DNA of 64,000 nt, taken from the NCBI GenBank assembly GCA_947493285.1, contig CANLQH010000004.1, forward strand, positions 1 to 64,000. Direction: 5' to 3'. Below, one piece after another: positions 53,038 to 60,472 of this stretch (the first letter of the stretch is position 1; every line of letters starts with the position of its first letter). The stretch is from an uncultured Tenacibaculum sp. (GTDB lineage Bacteria > Bacteroidota > Bacteroidia > Flavobacteriales > Flavobacteriaceae). A program made the translations under genes and the position numbers. Below the pieces are notes generated by a model. That model made no database searches. It was not told where the DNA came from and saw nothing but the letters and a program-made list of their open reading frames with translations.

Positions 53038-53661
53038 CTACTTCCAATTTCTTTTATCTTTAATAGAACAACCTATAGCGCGAGTATTGTTCTTTTTAGG
53101 CTTTTCTCCTTTTATTAAAGCTTCCACTGCATCTTCAACAAAACGTTCTGACACACTATTTTCATCACGAGAAGAATCATCAATTGCTCCAATATATTCT
53201 ACTACTAACTTGTTATTATCTTTATTTAAAATATATACATGTGGTGTTTTTGTTGCTCCATACATCGGGTACACTTTTTGTCCCTCGTCAAACAGATAAG
53301 GAAATGTAAATCCTTTTTCTTTCGCTCTTGTTTTCATACCTGCAAAACTATCTCCTTTAGACACTTTTGGGTCATTAGGATTAATAGCAATTACAGGATA
53401 CCCTTTTTGTTTGTATTTTTTATCTAACGCTATTAATCGATCTTCATTTGCAACCGAATACGGACACATATTACAGGTAAATACGACAATAAATCCTTTA
53501 GCTTCTTTAAAATCAGCCAAAGAAACCATTGTGTCATCAATGTTTTTAAGTTTAAAATCAGAAGCGGTATCTCCAACTTTATATCCTTTCGAAGTATTTA
53601 ATGTAAATGCAGAAATAGCTATAACTACGACTAGCATTACTACTGTTTTAAAAATTTTCAT
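53038..53661 (-). CDS. Secreted thioredoxin-fold redoxin
   Basis: The 207-aa protein has a signal peptide or N-terminal anchor (residues 5-20) and an AhpC/TSA-like thioredoxin fold. The redox site CNMCPYS (about 59-65) has a CxxC and replaces the usual WCxxC. The cis-proline segment is KTPHVYILN, and the C-terminus carries another cysteine in AIGCSIKDK, the usual mark of this family. It likely reduces or isomerises disulfides in the periplasm. It lies 6 bases after the TlpA-type gene on the same strand, so the two are coupled, suggesting they share a pathway. Confidence 0.88.
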   Translation of the reverse strand: MKIFKTVVMLVVVIAISAFTLNTSKGYKVGDTASDFKLKNIDDTMVSLADFKEAKGFIVVFTCNMCPYSVANEDRLIALDKKYKQKGYPVIAINPNDPKVSKGDSFAGMKTRAKEKGFTFPYLFDEGQKVYPMYGATKTPHVYILNKDNNKLVVEYIGAIDDSSRDENSVSERFVEDAVEALIKGEKPKKNNTRAIGCSIKDKRNWK

Positions 53662-53667
53662 AATTAA

Positions 53668-54177
53668 TTAGTTTAAAAAGGTTTGTAATTCATTTTTTAA
53701 CGTTTCGTAATGAAACGATTGCTCATAAAACTTTCTCTTTTTAGCATTATAAATAATTGTTGCAGGTATTGATCCTGACCAATTATCTGCAATATCTTGA
53801 ATCCAGAATTGTTCATTTTTATCTTCAAAATGAATCACCTTAGATTGTATATTCTTATTTTTTAAAAACGGAATTAGGTTCGTTTCTAACTGTCTTGAAA
53901 AATCTAAACTTACCAAAACAACCTCAACATTTTTATCTTTATATTCTTTATTTAACTTCTCAAAAGCTGGTAATTCTTTTACACACGGCAAACACCAAGT
54001 AGCCCAAAAATTAATTACATATGTTTTATCATCATCCTTATGAAGTAATGGCCTTAACTGCTCATAATTCAAAGTCTCTAGCTTTGCTTTTACAATATCT
54101 TTACTTGAAGCGTTCTCTTTCTTTTTACAAGAAAAAGTAATTAAAACTAATAAAATTAATATTCTTAATTTATACAT
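53668..54177 (-). CDS. TlpA family disulfide reductase lipoprotein
   Basis: The 169-aa protein has a lipobox (Cys17 in LITFSCKK) and a TlpA-type thioredoxin domain with WATWCLPC (redox cysteines about 62 and 65). The cis-proline region is GSIPATIIYNAKK. It is short and has no extra domains. TlpA proteins keep cytochrome c or copper-site cysteines reduced in the envelope. It is upstream of the redoxin gene by 6 bases on the same strand. A hairpin upstream (54253-54282) closes the S1/P1 nuclease gene, so this pair starts from its own promoter in 54178-54252. Confidence 0.88.
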   Translation of the reverse strand: MYKLRILILLVLITFSCKKKENASSKDIVKAKLETLNYEQLRPLLHKDDDKTYVINFWATWCLPCVKELPAFEKLNKEYKDKNVEVVLVSLDFSRQLETNLIPFLKNKNIQSKVIHFEDKNEQFWIQDIADNWSGSIPATIIYNAKKRKFYEQSFHYETLKNELQTFLN

Positions 54178-54252
54178 CCATTAAATTATTTATCTCAAAA
54201 TTAAGTGATTATCACATTCAAAAAAATGAATTAACGAAACATTAACAAGAAA

Positions 54253-54282
54253 AAAGTCCTAAAGAAAATTCTTTAGGACTTT
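54253..54282 (-). terminator. Terminator of the S1/P1 nuclease gene
   Basis: A 13-bp stem, aaagtcctaaaga/tctttaggacttt, with a 4-base loop is followed on the minus strand by a T run. Confidence 0.82.
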
Positions 54283-54306
54283 AAAATTTTATTGATATAC
54301 TTATAA

Positions 54307-55095
54307 TTAGCAGAAAATTTCGTTTAATAATTTTGCTAAACGCAAACCTCCTTTTTGTAATTGCTCTCTAACAATTGGAAAATAATCGTAAGAATAACGG
54401 TAACGTAACTTATCACCTGACTTAACCGAACCATATACTTGTTTTGTTAACTTATGTGTATCGTACATCCAATCGATAACACTTCCTTTTTGGATTGCTT
54501 TAATTTGTTCTTTTGATAAATGCTTTGCGTTATCTGCTAATTCCACATAACTCATCCCCCACTTTTCAATTAAGTTTTCATCCCAAACTCTATGCAAATT
54601 AGAACCTCTACCATGCCATTGTACTTGAATCGTGTTTCCTCCTTTATCTTCAGATTGACCAATATGCATTGGCTGATGCATATCACCAACTAAGTGCACC
54701 AACATTTTTAAGTAAAAACGTTTATCAGCAGTTGAACTATTTTTATCTTTTAAGATTCTTACACACTCATTAATTCCTGTAATTAAATCTCCTTTAGGAT
54801 TTTTCTTCGAATCCTCATATTTTGCATCTAAAGGCATATTTACATAATGCCAAGTATAAAACTTACCATATGTTTTTCTATCAGATTTAATTTCATCTGC
54901 GTATGTTGAAACAAATGCTAAACTTTCTCCTTGCAATAACTTTTCTATTTTCTTTTTTGCTGATTTCGTTAAATGTTTTTCTGCAATTTTACCTGTAGCT
55001 CTATGACCCGTTGGCCCCCAAACATCATCGTTATTTGCTATAGATGAAACACTTATAAAAAACACACTAAGCAATAATAAAACCTTGATTTTCAT
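54307..55095 (-). CDS. Secreted S1/P1-type zinc nuclease/phospholipase
   Basis: This 262-aa protein has a signal peptide of about 20 residues. Trp26, near the mature N-terminus and a known zinc ligand in this family, is followed by His31 in GPTGHR. Further ligands are in FYTWHYVN, VHLVGDMHQPMHIG and NLHRVWDENL. S1/P1 nucleases use three zinc ions to cut single-stranded DNA and RNA, and bacterial relatives include phospholipase C. The protein is probably exported to the periplasm or outside for nucleotide scavenging. All metal sites look intact. It is divergent from the SPFH operon. Confidence 0.92.
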   Translation of the reverse strand: MKIKVLLLLSVFFISVSSIANNDDVWGPTGHRATGKIAEKHLTKSAKKKIEKLLQGESLAFVSTYADEIKSDRKTYGKFYTWHYVNMPLDAKYEDSKKNPKGDLITGINECVRILKDKNSSTADKRFYLKMLVHLVGDMHQPMHIGQSEDKGGNTIQVQWHGRGSNLHRVWDENLIEKWGMSYVELADNAKHLSKEQIKAIQKGSVIDWMYDTHKLTKQVYGSVKSGDKLRYRYSYDYFPIVREQLQKGGLRLAKLLNEIFC

Positions 55096-55147
55096 AAATA
55101 AATTTCTGTTAATTTTTCGCTAAAGTATAAAAATATTTATTCAAAAA

Positions 55148-55204
55148 TTTGGTTTTAACATAAAATTACACATATCTTTGTGATATCATTTTAATATCAC
55201 TTTA
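55148..55204 (+). promoter_or_regulatory. Promoter and tandem 11-base repeats of the SPFH operon
   Basis: A -33 box TTTG (55148-55151) and a perfect -7 box TAtcTTTG (55173-55180) lie 21 bases apart. Three in-register 11-base units beginning ATATC start at 55172, 55183 and 55194; the second and third agree at 10 of 11 bases. Together they cover the -7 box and the expected transcription start, as a repressor operator would. The last gene of the operon encodes an Arc-type ribbon-helix-helix protein. Confidence 0.7.
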
Positions 55205-55217
55205 ATTTAAACTAAAT

Positions 55218-56078
55218 ATGAAATCAGAAAAAATCATCAAACCAGCAAACGGTTATTTAATGTTCTTTATAGTATTAGCATTTATTGTAGGCGGTATTAT
55301 TTTAACCATATCTAACGAAAATCCTATTTATCTACTATTTGTCTTAACAGGTTTTATTACTGCTCTTGGATTTATCTTGGTAAACCCTAACTCATCTAAA
55401 GTTTTATTGTTTTTTGGAAAATATGTAGGTACAGTAAAACAAAACGGATTGTATTGGGCGAATCCGTTATACAAAAAGAAAACAGTTTCTTTAAGAGCGA
55501 GTAACTTTGATAGTGAACGTTTAAAAGTAAACGACAAATTAGGAAACCCAGTGATGATTTCTACAATTCTAGTATGGCGAGTTACCGAAACATATAAAGC
55601 AGCTTTTGATGTAGATAATTACGAAAACTTTGTGCGTGTACAAACTGATGCTGCGGTTCGAAAACTTGCAAGTATGTATCCTTATGACAATTTTGCTGAT
55701 GAAGGTCATGAAGAAGATATTACATTACGTTCTAGTGTAAATGAAGTTTCTGAAGCTTTAGAAAAGGAATTAGAAGAGCGTTTAGCTATTGCTGGTATTG
55801 AGGTTTTAGAGGCACGTATTGGTTACTTAGCTTACGCTCAAGAAATAGCAAGTGCAATGTTAAAGCGTCAGCAAGCTACTGCAATTGTAGCGGCAAGACA
55901 TAAAATTGTACAAGGAGCCGTAGACATGGTGGATATGGCTCTAGAAGAATTGAATAAAAAAGAAATTGTTGAGCTAGACGAAGAACGTAAAGCTGCTATG
56001 GTAAGTAATTTATTAGTTATTTTATGTGGAGATAAAGAGGCTTCACCGGTAGTAAATACAGGAACTTTAAGTCATTAA
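55218..56078 (+). CDS. SPFH domain membrane protein
   Basis: This 286-aa protein has two N-terminal membrane helices (about 12-32 and 37-55). An SPFH/band-7 domain (about 65-200) follows, with VLLFFGKYVGTVKQNGLYW and the YENFVRVQTDAAVR block, then a helical tail (about 205-265). SPFH proteins form membrane microdomains or rings that organise proteases and lipids. It is the first of six packed genes ending with an Arc-type repressor. The C-terminal GDKEASPVVNTG tail is typical of the SPFH subgroup linked with Arc-type proteins. The exact role is unknown. Confidence 0.9.
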   Translation: MKSEKIIKPANGYLMFFIVLAFIVGGIILTISNENPIYLLFVLTGFITALGFILVNPNSSKVLLFFGKYVGTVKQNGLYWANPLYKKKTVSLRASNFDSERLKVNDKLGNPVMISTILVWRVTETYKAAFDVDNYENFVRVQTDAAVRKLASMYPYDNFADEGHEEDITLRSSVNEVSEALEKELEERLAIAGIEVLEARIGYLAYAQEIASAMLKRQQATAIVAARHKIVQGAVDMVDMALEELNKKEIVELDEERKAAMVSNLLVILCGDKEASPVVNTGTLSH

Positions 56079-56081
56079 ACT

Positions 56082-56246
56082 ATGAACAAAAAGAATAAAG
56101 ATAATAAGCTAGCTATTAGCATTGCTTTAGGAGTTGCTATTGGTGCAGCAATTGGAGTATCTATTAGCAATATTGCGATTGGAATCTCAATAGGAATAGC
56201 AATTGGGGCAGCCATCGGATATACACTACAAAATAATAAGAAGTAA
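56082..56246 (+). CDS. Glycine-zipper membrane microprotein
   Basis: This 54-aa product (MNKKNKDNKLAIS...) starts with a lysine-rich stretch and then has about 36 residues with a strongly periodic pattern of Gly and Ala every four residues (ALGVAIGAAIGVSIS, IGISIGIAIGAAIGY). It ends in a polar NNKK tail. That pattern is a glycine zipper, which packs membrane helices closely, and two turns of about 15 residues could form a helical hairpin. It is located 3 bases after the SPFH gene, and its stop codon overlaps the next start (TAATG). The tight packing and clean composition make it very likely to be real despite its small size. Confidence 0.72.
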   Translation: MNKKNKDNKLAISIALGVAIGAAIGVSISNIAIGISIGIAIGAAIGYTLQNNKK

Positions 56247-56404
56247 TGAAAGAATATAAAGTAGTAAGTTGGAAAGCTGGTCTTACAAAAAATAATCAAA
56301 AATTAGAAGACACATTAAATCAATATGCTAGAGATGGATGGGTGGTTAAACATATTGCCGAACAATATCCAAGAATAGTTTTTGAAAGAGATAAAAATAG
56401 ATAA
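56246..56404 (+). CDS. DUF4177 microprotein
   Basis: This 52-aa product matches the DUF4177 pattern: YKVVSWKAG at the start, a helix of about 20 residues (KLEDTLNQYARDGWVVKHI) and a C-terminal strand RIVFERDK. DUF4177 proteins are tiny alpha-beta folds of unknown function. The start codon ATG at 56246 overlaps the TAA of the preceding gene, so translation is coupled. The next gene starts 2 bases after its stop. The single helix, with its conserved GWV, is typical of the family. Confidence 0.75.
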   Translation: MKEYKVVSWKAGLTKNNQKLEDTLNQYARDGWVVKHIAEQYPRIVFERDKNR

Positions 56405-56406
56405 AT

Positions 56407-56907
56407 ATGAAAGTTTTTAAAGAAGAACAACGATTTACGCAAACATGGTTAATTGCTTTACTAGGAATTAGTATTATTATACCAATAATATTAATTACAA
56501 AAGAGTACTTAGAGAAAAATTCTAGCATGACAACCAATGAATTTTTGTTAACCTTAGGAGGAATTATCGTATCTCTTTCATTTATTTTCTTCTTTAAATT
56601 AACAACTAGGATTGACGAAACAGGTATTCATTACCAATTCTTTCCATTTCATTTTTCTTTACGTTTAATCAAATGGTCAGAAGTTAATAAAGCTTATGTA
56701 AGAACTTATGACCCAATATCAGAATATGGTGGATGGGGATTAAAAGGAGGTTCTCTTTGGAATAAAAAGAATGGAACAGCAATCAATGTCTCTGGAGATA
56801 TTGGAATTCAATTAGAACTAAAAAATGGAAAAAGAATACTAATTGGCACTCAAAAAGAAAATGAGGCTAAACGTGTTTTAGAAAACTATAAAGACAAATT
56901 ATTATGA
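56407..56907 (+). CDS. Membrane protein with PH-like domain
   Basis: The 166-aa protein has two membrane helices (about 14-32 and 45-62) followed by a mostly beta soluble domain (about 65-166). The domain contains RIDETGIHYQFFPF, a WSEVNKAYVRTYDP strand and an ELKNGKRILIGTQKENEA tail, the pattern of bacterial PH-like domains. The tail NEAKRVLENYKDKL forms the closing helix. It is the fourth gene of the SPFH operon, and its TGA overlaps a possible start of a 21-aa peptide (ATGA). Such domains may bind proteins or lipids at the membrane face, which fits with SPFH partners, but the function is unknown. Confidence 0.75.
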   Translation: MKVFKEEQRFTQTWLIALLGISIIIPIILITKEYLEKNSSMTTNEFLLTLGGIIVSLSFIFFFKLTTRIDETGIHYQFFPFHFSLRLIKWSEVNKAYVRTYDPISEYGGWGLKGGSLWNKKNGTAINVSGDIGIQLELKNGKRILIGTQKENEAKRVLENYKDKLL

Positions 56908-56969
56908 TACGAGTTATAACATTCACTATCATTTACATTTTTAGTATTATTGTTTCTTTTATAAATTAA
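56904..56969 (+). CDS. Possible 21-aa membrane peptide
   Basis: The frame MIRVITFTIIYIFSIIVSFIN opens at the ATGA overlap with the preceding stop codon and ends 5 bases before the Arc-type gene. It codes for a single hydrophobic helix with one positive residue near the N-terminus. Its exact fit between two genes, with start-stop overlap, makes it a plausible small membrane peptide. However, a random 21-codon frame in AT-rich DNA could look the same. Confidence 0.38.
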   Translation: MIRVITFTIIYIFSIIVSFIN

Positions 56970-56974
56970 AAATA

Positions 56975-57139
56975 ATGGCAAAAAAGAAAGCATTTGCACT
57001 TCGTATAAATGAAGACATGATAAAAGCCATTGAAAAATGGGCTTCAGACGAATTTCGTTCTACAAACGGACAAATCGAATGGATGCTTATGCAAGCACTT
57101 AAAGAAGCAAAACGCGAACCTAAAAAGAAAGAAGAGTAA
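56975..57139 (+). CDS. Arc-type ribbon-helix-helix DNA-binding protein
   Basis: The 54-aa product has the ribbon-helix-helix pattern of Arc-family proteins. A short beta strand, KAFALRINEDMIKAIEKW, leads into helix A, and then SDEFRSTNGQIEWMLMQALKEA forms helix B. A Lys/Glu-rich tail follows. RHH proteins bind DNA as dimers, often at tandem sites spaced by about 11 bases. It is the last gene of the SPFH operon, 5 bases after the small membrane peptide, and the ATATC repeats at the operon promoter have exactly this spacing. Autorepression is therefore likely. No toxin gene is linked, so this is not a normal toxin-antitoxin pair. Confidence 0.85.
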   Translation: MAKKKAFALRINEDMIKAIEKWASDEFRSTNGQIEWMLMQALKEAKREPKKKEE

Positions 57140-57162
57140 ATTTAATTTCTTAATAAAATGTT

Positions 57163-57195
57163 AAAAGCCATTCAGTAAATTATTGAGTGGTTTTC
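57163..57195 (+). terminator. Probable terminator of the SPFH operon
   Basis: An imperfect hairpin, aaaagccattca with tgagtggtttt (one bulged G and one G-T pair), is followed by a T-rich stretch. It lies 24 bases after the Arc-type gene stop. Confidence 0.55.
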
Positions 57196-57231
57196 TATTT
57201 TGTACCTTGTCTTCTTATCAATAATATATCA

Positions 57232-60200
57232 ATGAAAAAACTACTACCAATCTTTTTTTTACTTATAACTCCATTACTATTTTCTCAAGAATTCTCAATG
57301 GATTTAGTTAAAAATATGAAACCAAGAAACATCGGTCCAGGAGGAATGTCTGGTCGTGTAACAACAATTGACGTTGTACAATCAAACCCTGATATCATGT
57401 ATGTAGGAACTGCTTCTGGTGGTATTTGGAAATCTACATCAGGTGGAATTAAATGGGAACCAATTTTCGAAAAAGAAGTTACAGCATCTATTGGTGCTTT
57501 AGCTATTCAGCAATCAAACCCTAGTGTTATTTGGGCTGGTACAGGAGAAGGAAATCCTCGTAACAGTTTAAATGGAGGTTATGGAATTTATAAATCTTTA
57601 GATGCTGGAAAAACATGGAAAGCCATGGGGCTGGAAAAAACACGTCATATTCATCGTGTTATTATAGACCCTACAAATCCAAACATTGTTTATGTTGGCG
57701 CAATCGGTTCACCTTGGGGAGAACACAAAGAACGTGGTGTTTATAAAACTACTGATGGTGGTAAAACATGGAAACAAATTTTATACAACAACATAAAAAC
57801 TGGAGCGGCAGATTTAATTATGGATCCATCAAATCCGAATAAGTTAATTGCTGCAATGTGGGAACACAAACGTGATCCTTGGTTTTTTAATTCAGGTGGA
57901 AAAGGAAGTGGATTATATATTACTCATGACGGTGGAGAAAACTGGAAAAAAATCACAGATAAGGAAGGTTTTCCTAAAGGAGATTTAGGAAGAATTGGTG
58001 TTGCTATTTCTCGCTCAAACCCAAATGTAATTTATGCTTTGGTTGAAGCTAAAAAAAATGCACTTTACAAAAGTGAAGACGGAGGCTTTAAGTGGAAAAT
58101 GATTAATAATAAATCAGGTAATAGAGGTATTGGAAACAGACCTTTTTATTATTCTGAAATTTATGTAGATCCACAAAACGAAAATCGCTTATACTCTATT
58201 TACACCTATGTAAATGTTTCTCAAGATGGTGGTAAATCTTTTAACCAATTAATGCCAGCTTATGGCGTAGACAATGGTGTTCACCCTGACCACCACGCAT
58301 GGTGGATAAATCCAAATAATGGTAAATTCATGATTGATGGTAATGATGGTGGATTAAATATTACTAAAGATGGTGGAAAAACATGGCGCTTTATTGGCAA
58401 CTTACCCGTAGCTCAGTTTTATCATATTAATGTAGATAATGAGTTTCCTTATAATGTTTATGGCGGGATGCAAGACAATGGTTCTTGGCGTGGGCCAGCT
58501 TATGTATGGAAAGCCCAAGGAATTCGTAATTCTTATTGGCAAGAAATTAGTTTTGGTGACGGTTTTGATGTAGTACCAGATAGAGATGATTCTCGCTACG
58601 GTTGGACAATGAGTCAGCAAGGATATGTTTCTCGTTACGATTATAAAACAGGTAATAATTATACAGTTCGTCCAACGCACCCTGACGCAAAAGTTAAATT
58701 AAGATTTAATTGGAATGCTGCCATAAATATTGATCCATTCGATAATTCAATTTTATATTTCGGAAGTCAGTTTGTACATAAATCAACCGATAAAGGATTG
58801 ACTTGGAAAGTTATTTCTCCAGATTTAACAACTAACGATCCTAGTAAACAAAAACAATCAGAAAGCGGTGGTTTAACTATGGATGCTACTGGAGCAGAAA
58901 ATCATACTACTATTTTAGTGATTGAACCTTCTCCTTTAGAAAAAAACATGCTTTGGGTAGCTACAGATGATGGTCAAGTTCAAATCACTAAAAATGATGG
59001 TGCCACCTGGACAAATGTTTCAAAAAACATAAAGGGTTTACCTACTAACAGCTGGATTACACAAATAAAAGCATCCAATAAAAATAAAGGGGAGGCTTTA
59101 TTAGTTGCAAATGATTATCGTCGTTTTAATTATACGCCTTATGCGTACAGAACCAGAGATTATGGAAAAACATGGGAGCGTATTGTTGATGCTAACGATG
59201 TAGAAAGTTATACACTAAGTATTGTAGAAGACCCTATCGTAGCTAATTTATTGTTTTTAGGTACTGATGATGGTTTATACATTTCTATAGATGCTGGTAA
59301 AAAATGGACAAAATGGACGCAAGGTTTCCCTACTGTTTCTGTAAAAGATTTAGTAATTCATACTCGTGAACACGATTTAGTTATTGGTACTTTTGGTAGA
59401 GCTGCTTGGGTTTTAGACGATATTCGTCCGTTACGAGAAATTGCTAAAAATCAAAACACACTTAAAAATAAGTTAGAATTATTTGAACCACCAGTTGCTT
59501 ATATAACTGCTTATCAGCAACCAACTGGAAGTAGGTTTGGTGGAGATGCCTTGTACAATGGTGAAAATAGAAAACGTGGTGCTGCGATTTCTTACTATAT
59601 CAATAAGCCAGAAAAGAAAATTGATTCTTCAAAAAAAGTAAAAGAAGCTAAAAAAGAAGAGGCTCCAAAAATAAAACACGATTCAATTAAGCTTGAAATT
59701 TTTGATGGCACAAGATTAATTAGAACATTAAAACATAAAGCTCCTAAAGAAAATGGTATTCATAAAACCTATTGGTACTTAAATGAAAAAGGTGTTTCGA
59801 GACCATCTAGAACTATTAGAAAACAAAAAAGGGAACCTAGTGGTATTCGTGTAAAACCAGGAACTTATCGTTTAAAAATGACTTTTGGCGATCAAATTTC
59901 AGAGCAAAATATTAAGGTTGAATCTGACCCAAGACTTACCACTTCTGAGGCCGCTATCAATCAAAAATATAATACGAGTAAAGAATTACAAGAATATCAA
60001 AAAACTATAGCTGATGCAGTAAAACAATTAGTTGAGAGCAAAAAAATCGTTAAAGGCTATAAAACAAAGTTTACCAAAAAAGATAAAAAGAAATATAAAG
60101 AACAAATAAAAACCTCTACCGATATTACTAAAAAAATAGATACACTAATTGCCGTCTATTTAGGTAAAGTTGACAAGAGACAAGGGATTATTAGAAACCC

Positions 60201-60432
60201 TGAAGTTACAGTTAACCAACGTTTAGGAACTGCTCGCTGGTATGTAGGTTCTCGATTTGGAGAACAAACTAAAACTGAAAAACAGTTAATTGATCAATTA
60301 AAAACTTCTTTAAAAGAAGCTCTTGAAAAAACTAATGCATTTTTCAATACTGATTGGAAAGAATATCAAAAATCAGTAGAAAACATAACCATTTCTCCTT
60401 TTAAAAAAACTGAAAACTTTTTTATCGATTAA
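57232..60432 (+). CDS. Secreted BNR-repeat (VPS10/sortilin-like) protein
   Basis: From the ATG at 57232 the product is 1066 aa with a signal peptide (cleavage after LFSQ, residue 19). The frame continues upstream to 57187, but that part lacks a signal-like start. The body holds a large set of BNR/Asp-box type repeats such as YKSLDAGKTWK, YKTTDGGKTWK, YITHDGGENWK and YKSEDGGFKWK. These form a beta propeller (about 30-760), and a helical C-terminal region (about 770-1066) follows. It resembles VPS10/sortilin-like and glycosyl-hydrolase-annotated proteins, but no catalytic residues are clear. It may be an exported binding protein. The S9 peptidase gene follows after 40 bases. Confidence 0.85.
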   Translation: MKKLLPIFFLLITPLLFSQEFSMDLVKNMKPRNIGPGGMSGRVTTIDVVQSNPDIMYVGTASGGIWKSTSGGIKWEPIFEKEVTASIGALAIQQSNPSVIWAGTGEGNPRNSLNGGYGIYKSLDAGKTWKAMGLEKTRHIHRVIIDPTNPNIVYVGAIGSPWGEHKERGVYKTTDGGKTWKQILYNNIKTGAADLIMDPSNPNKLIAAMWEHKRDPWFFNSGGKGSGLYITHDGGENWKKITDKEGFPKGDLGRIGVAISRSNPNVIYALVEAKKNALYKSEDGGFKWKMINNKSGNRGIGNRPFYYSEIYVDPQNENRLYSIYTYVNVSQDGGKSFNQLMPAYGVDNGVHPDHHAWWINPNNGKFMIDGNDGGLNITKDGGKTWRFIGNLPVAQFYHINVDNEFPYNVYGGMQDNGSWRGPAYVWKAQGIRNSYWQEISFGDGFDVVPDRDDSRYGWTMSQQGYVSRYDYKTGNNYTVRPTHPDAKVKLRFNWNAAINIDPFDNSILYFGSQFVHKSTDKGLTWKVISPDLTTNDPSKQKQSESGGLTMDATGAENHTTILVIEPSPLEKNMLWVATDDGQVQITKNDGATWTNVSKNIKGLPTNSWITQIKASNKNKGEALLVANDYRRFNYTPYAYRTRDYGKTWERIVDANDVESYTLSIVEDPIVANLLFLGTDDGLYISIDAGKKWTKWTQGFPTVSVKDLVIHTREHDLVIGTFGRAAWVLDDIRPLREIAKNQNTLKNKLELFEPPVAYITAYQQPTGSRFGGDALYNGENRKRGAAISYYINKPEKKIDSSKKVKEAKKEEAPKIKHDSIKLEIFDGTRLIRTLKHKAPKENGIHKTYWYLNEKGVSRPSRTIRKQKREPSGIRVKPGTYRLKMTFGDQISEQNIKVESDPRLTTSEAAINQKYNTSKELQEYQKTIADAVKQLVESKKIVKGYKTKFTKKDKKKYKEQIKTSTDITKKIDTLIAVYLGKVDKRQGIIRNPEVTVNQRLGTARWYVGSRFGEQTKTEKQLIDQLKTSLKEALEKTNAFFNTDWKEYQKSVENITISPFKKTENFFID

Positions 60433-60472
60433 TCAGTATCTTTATAGAAATCAACAAACTAAATATAAAACA

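Noticed and set aside
56975..57139. Arc-type protein as the antitoxin of a toxin-antitoxin pair
   Set aside because: No toxin-like frame is next to it; the neighbouring genes are membrane proteins of the SPFH operon.
57187..57231. Extension of the BNR-repeat protein
   Set aside because: The ATG at 57232 begins a perfect signal peptide; the extension overlaps the upstream terminator hairpin.
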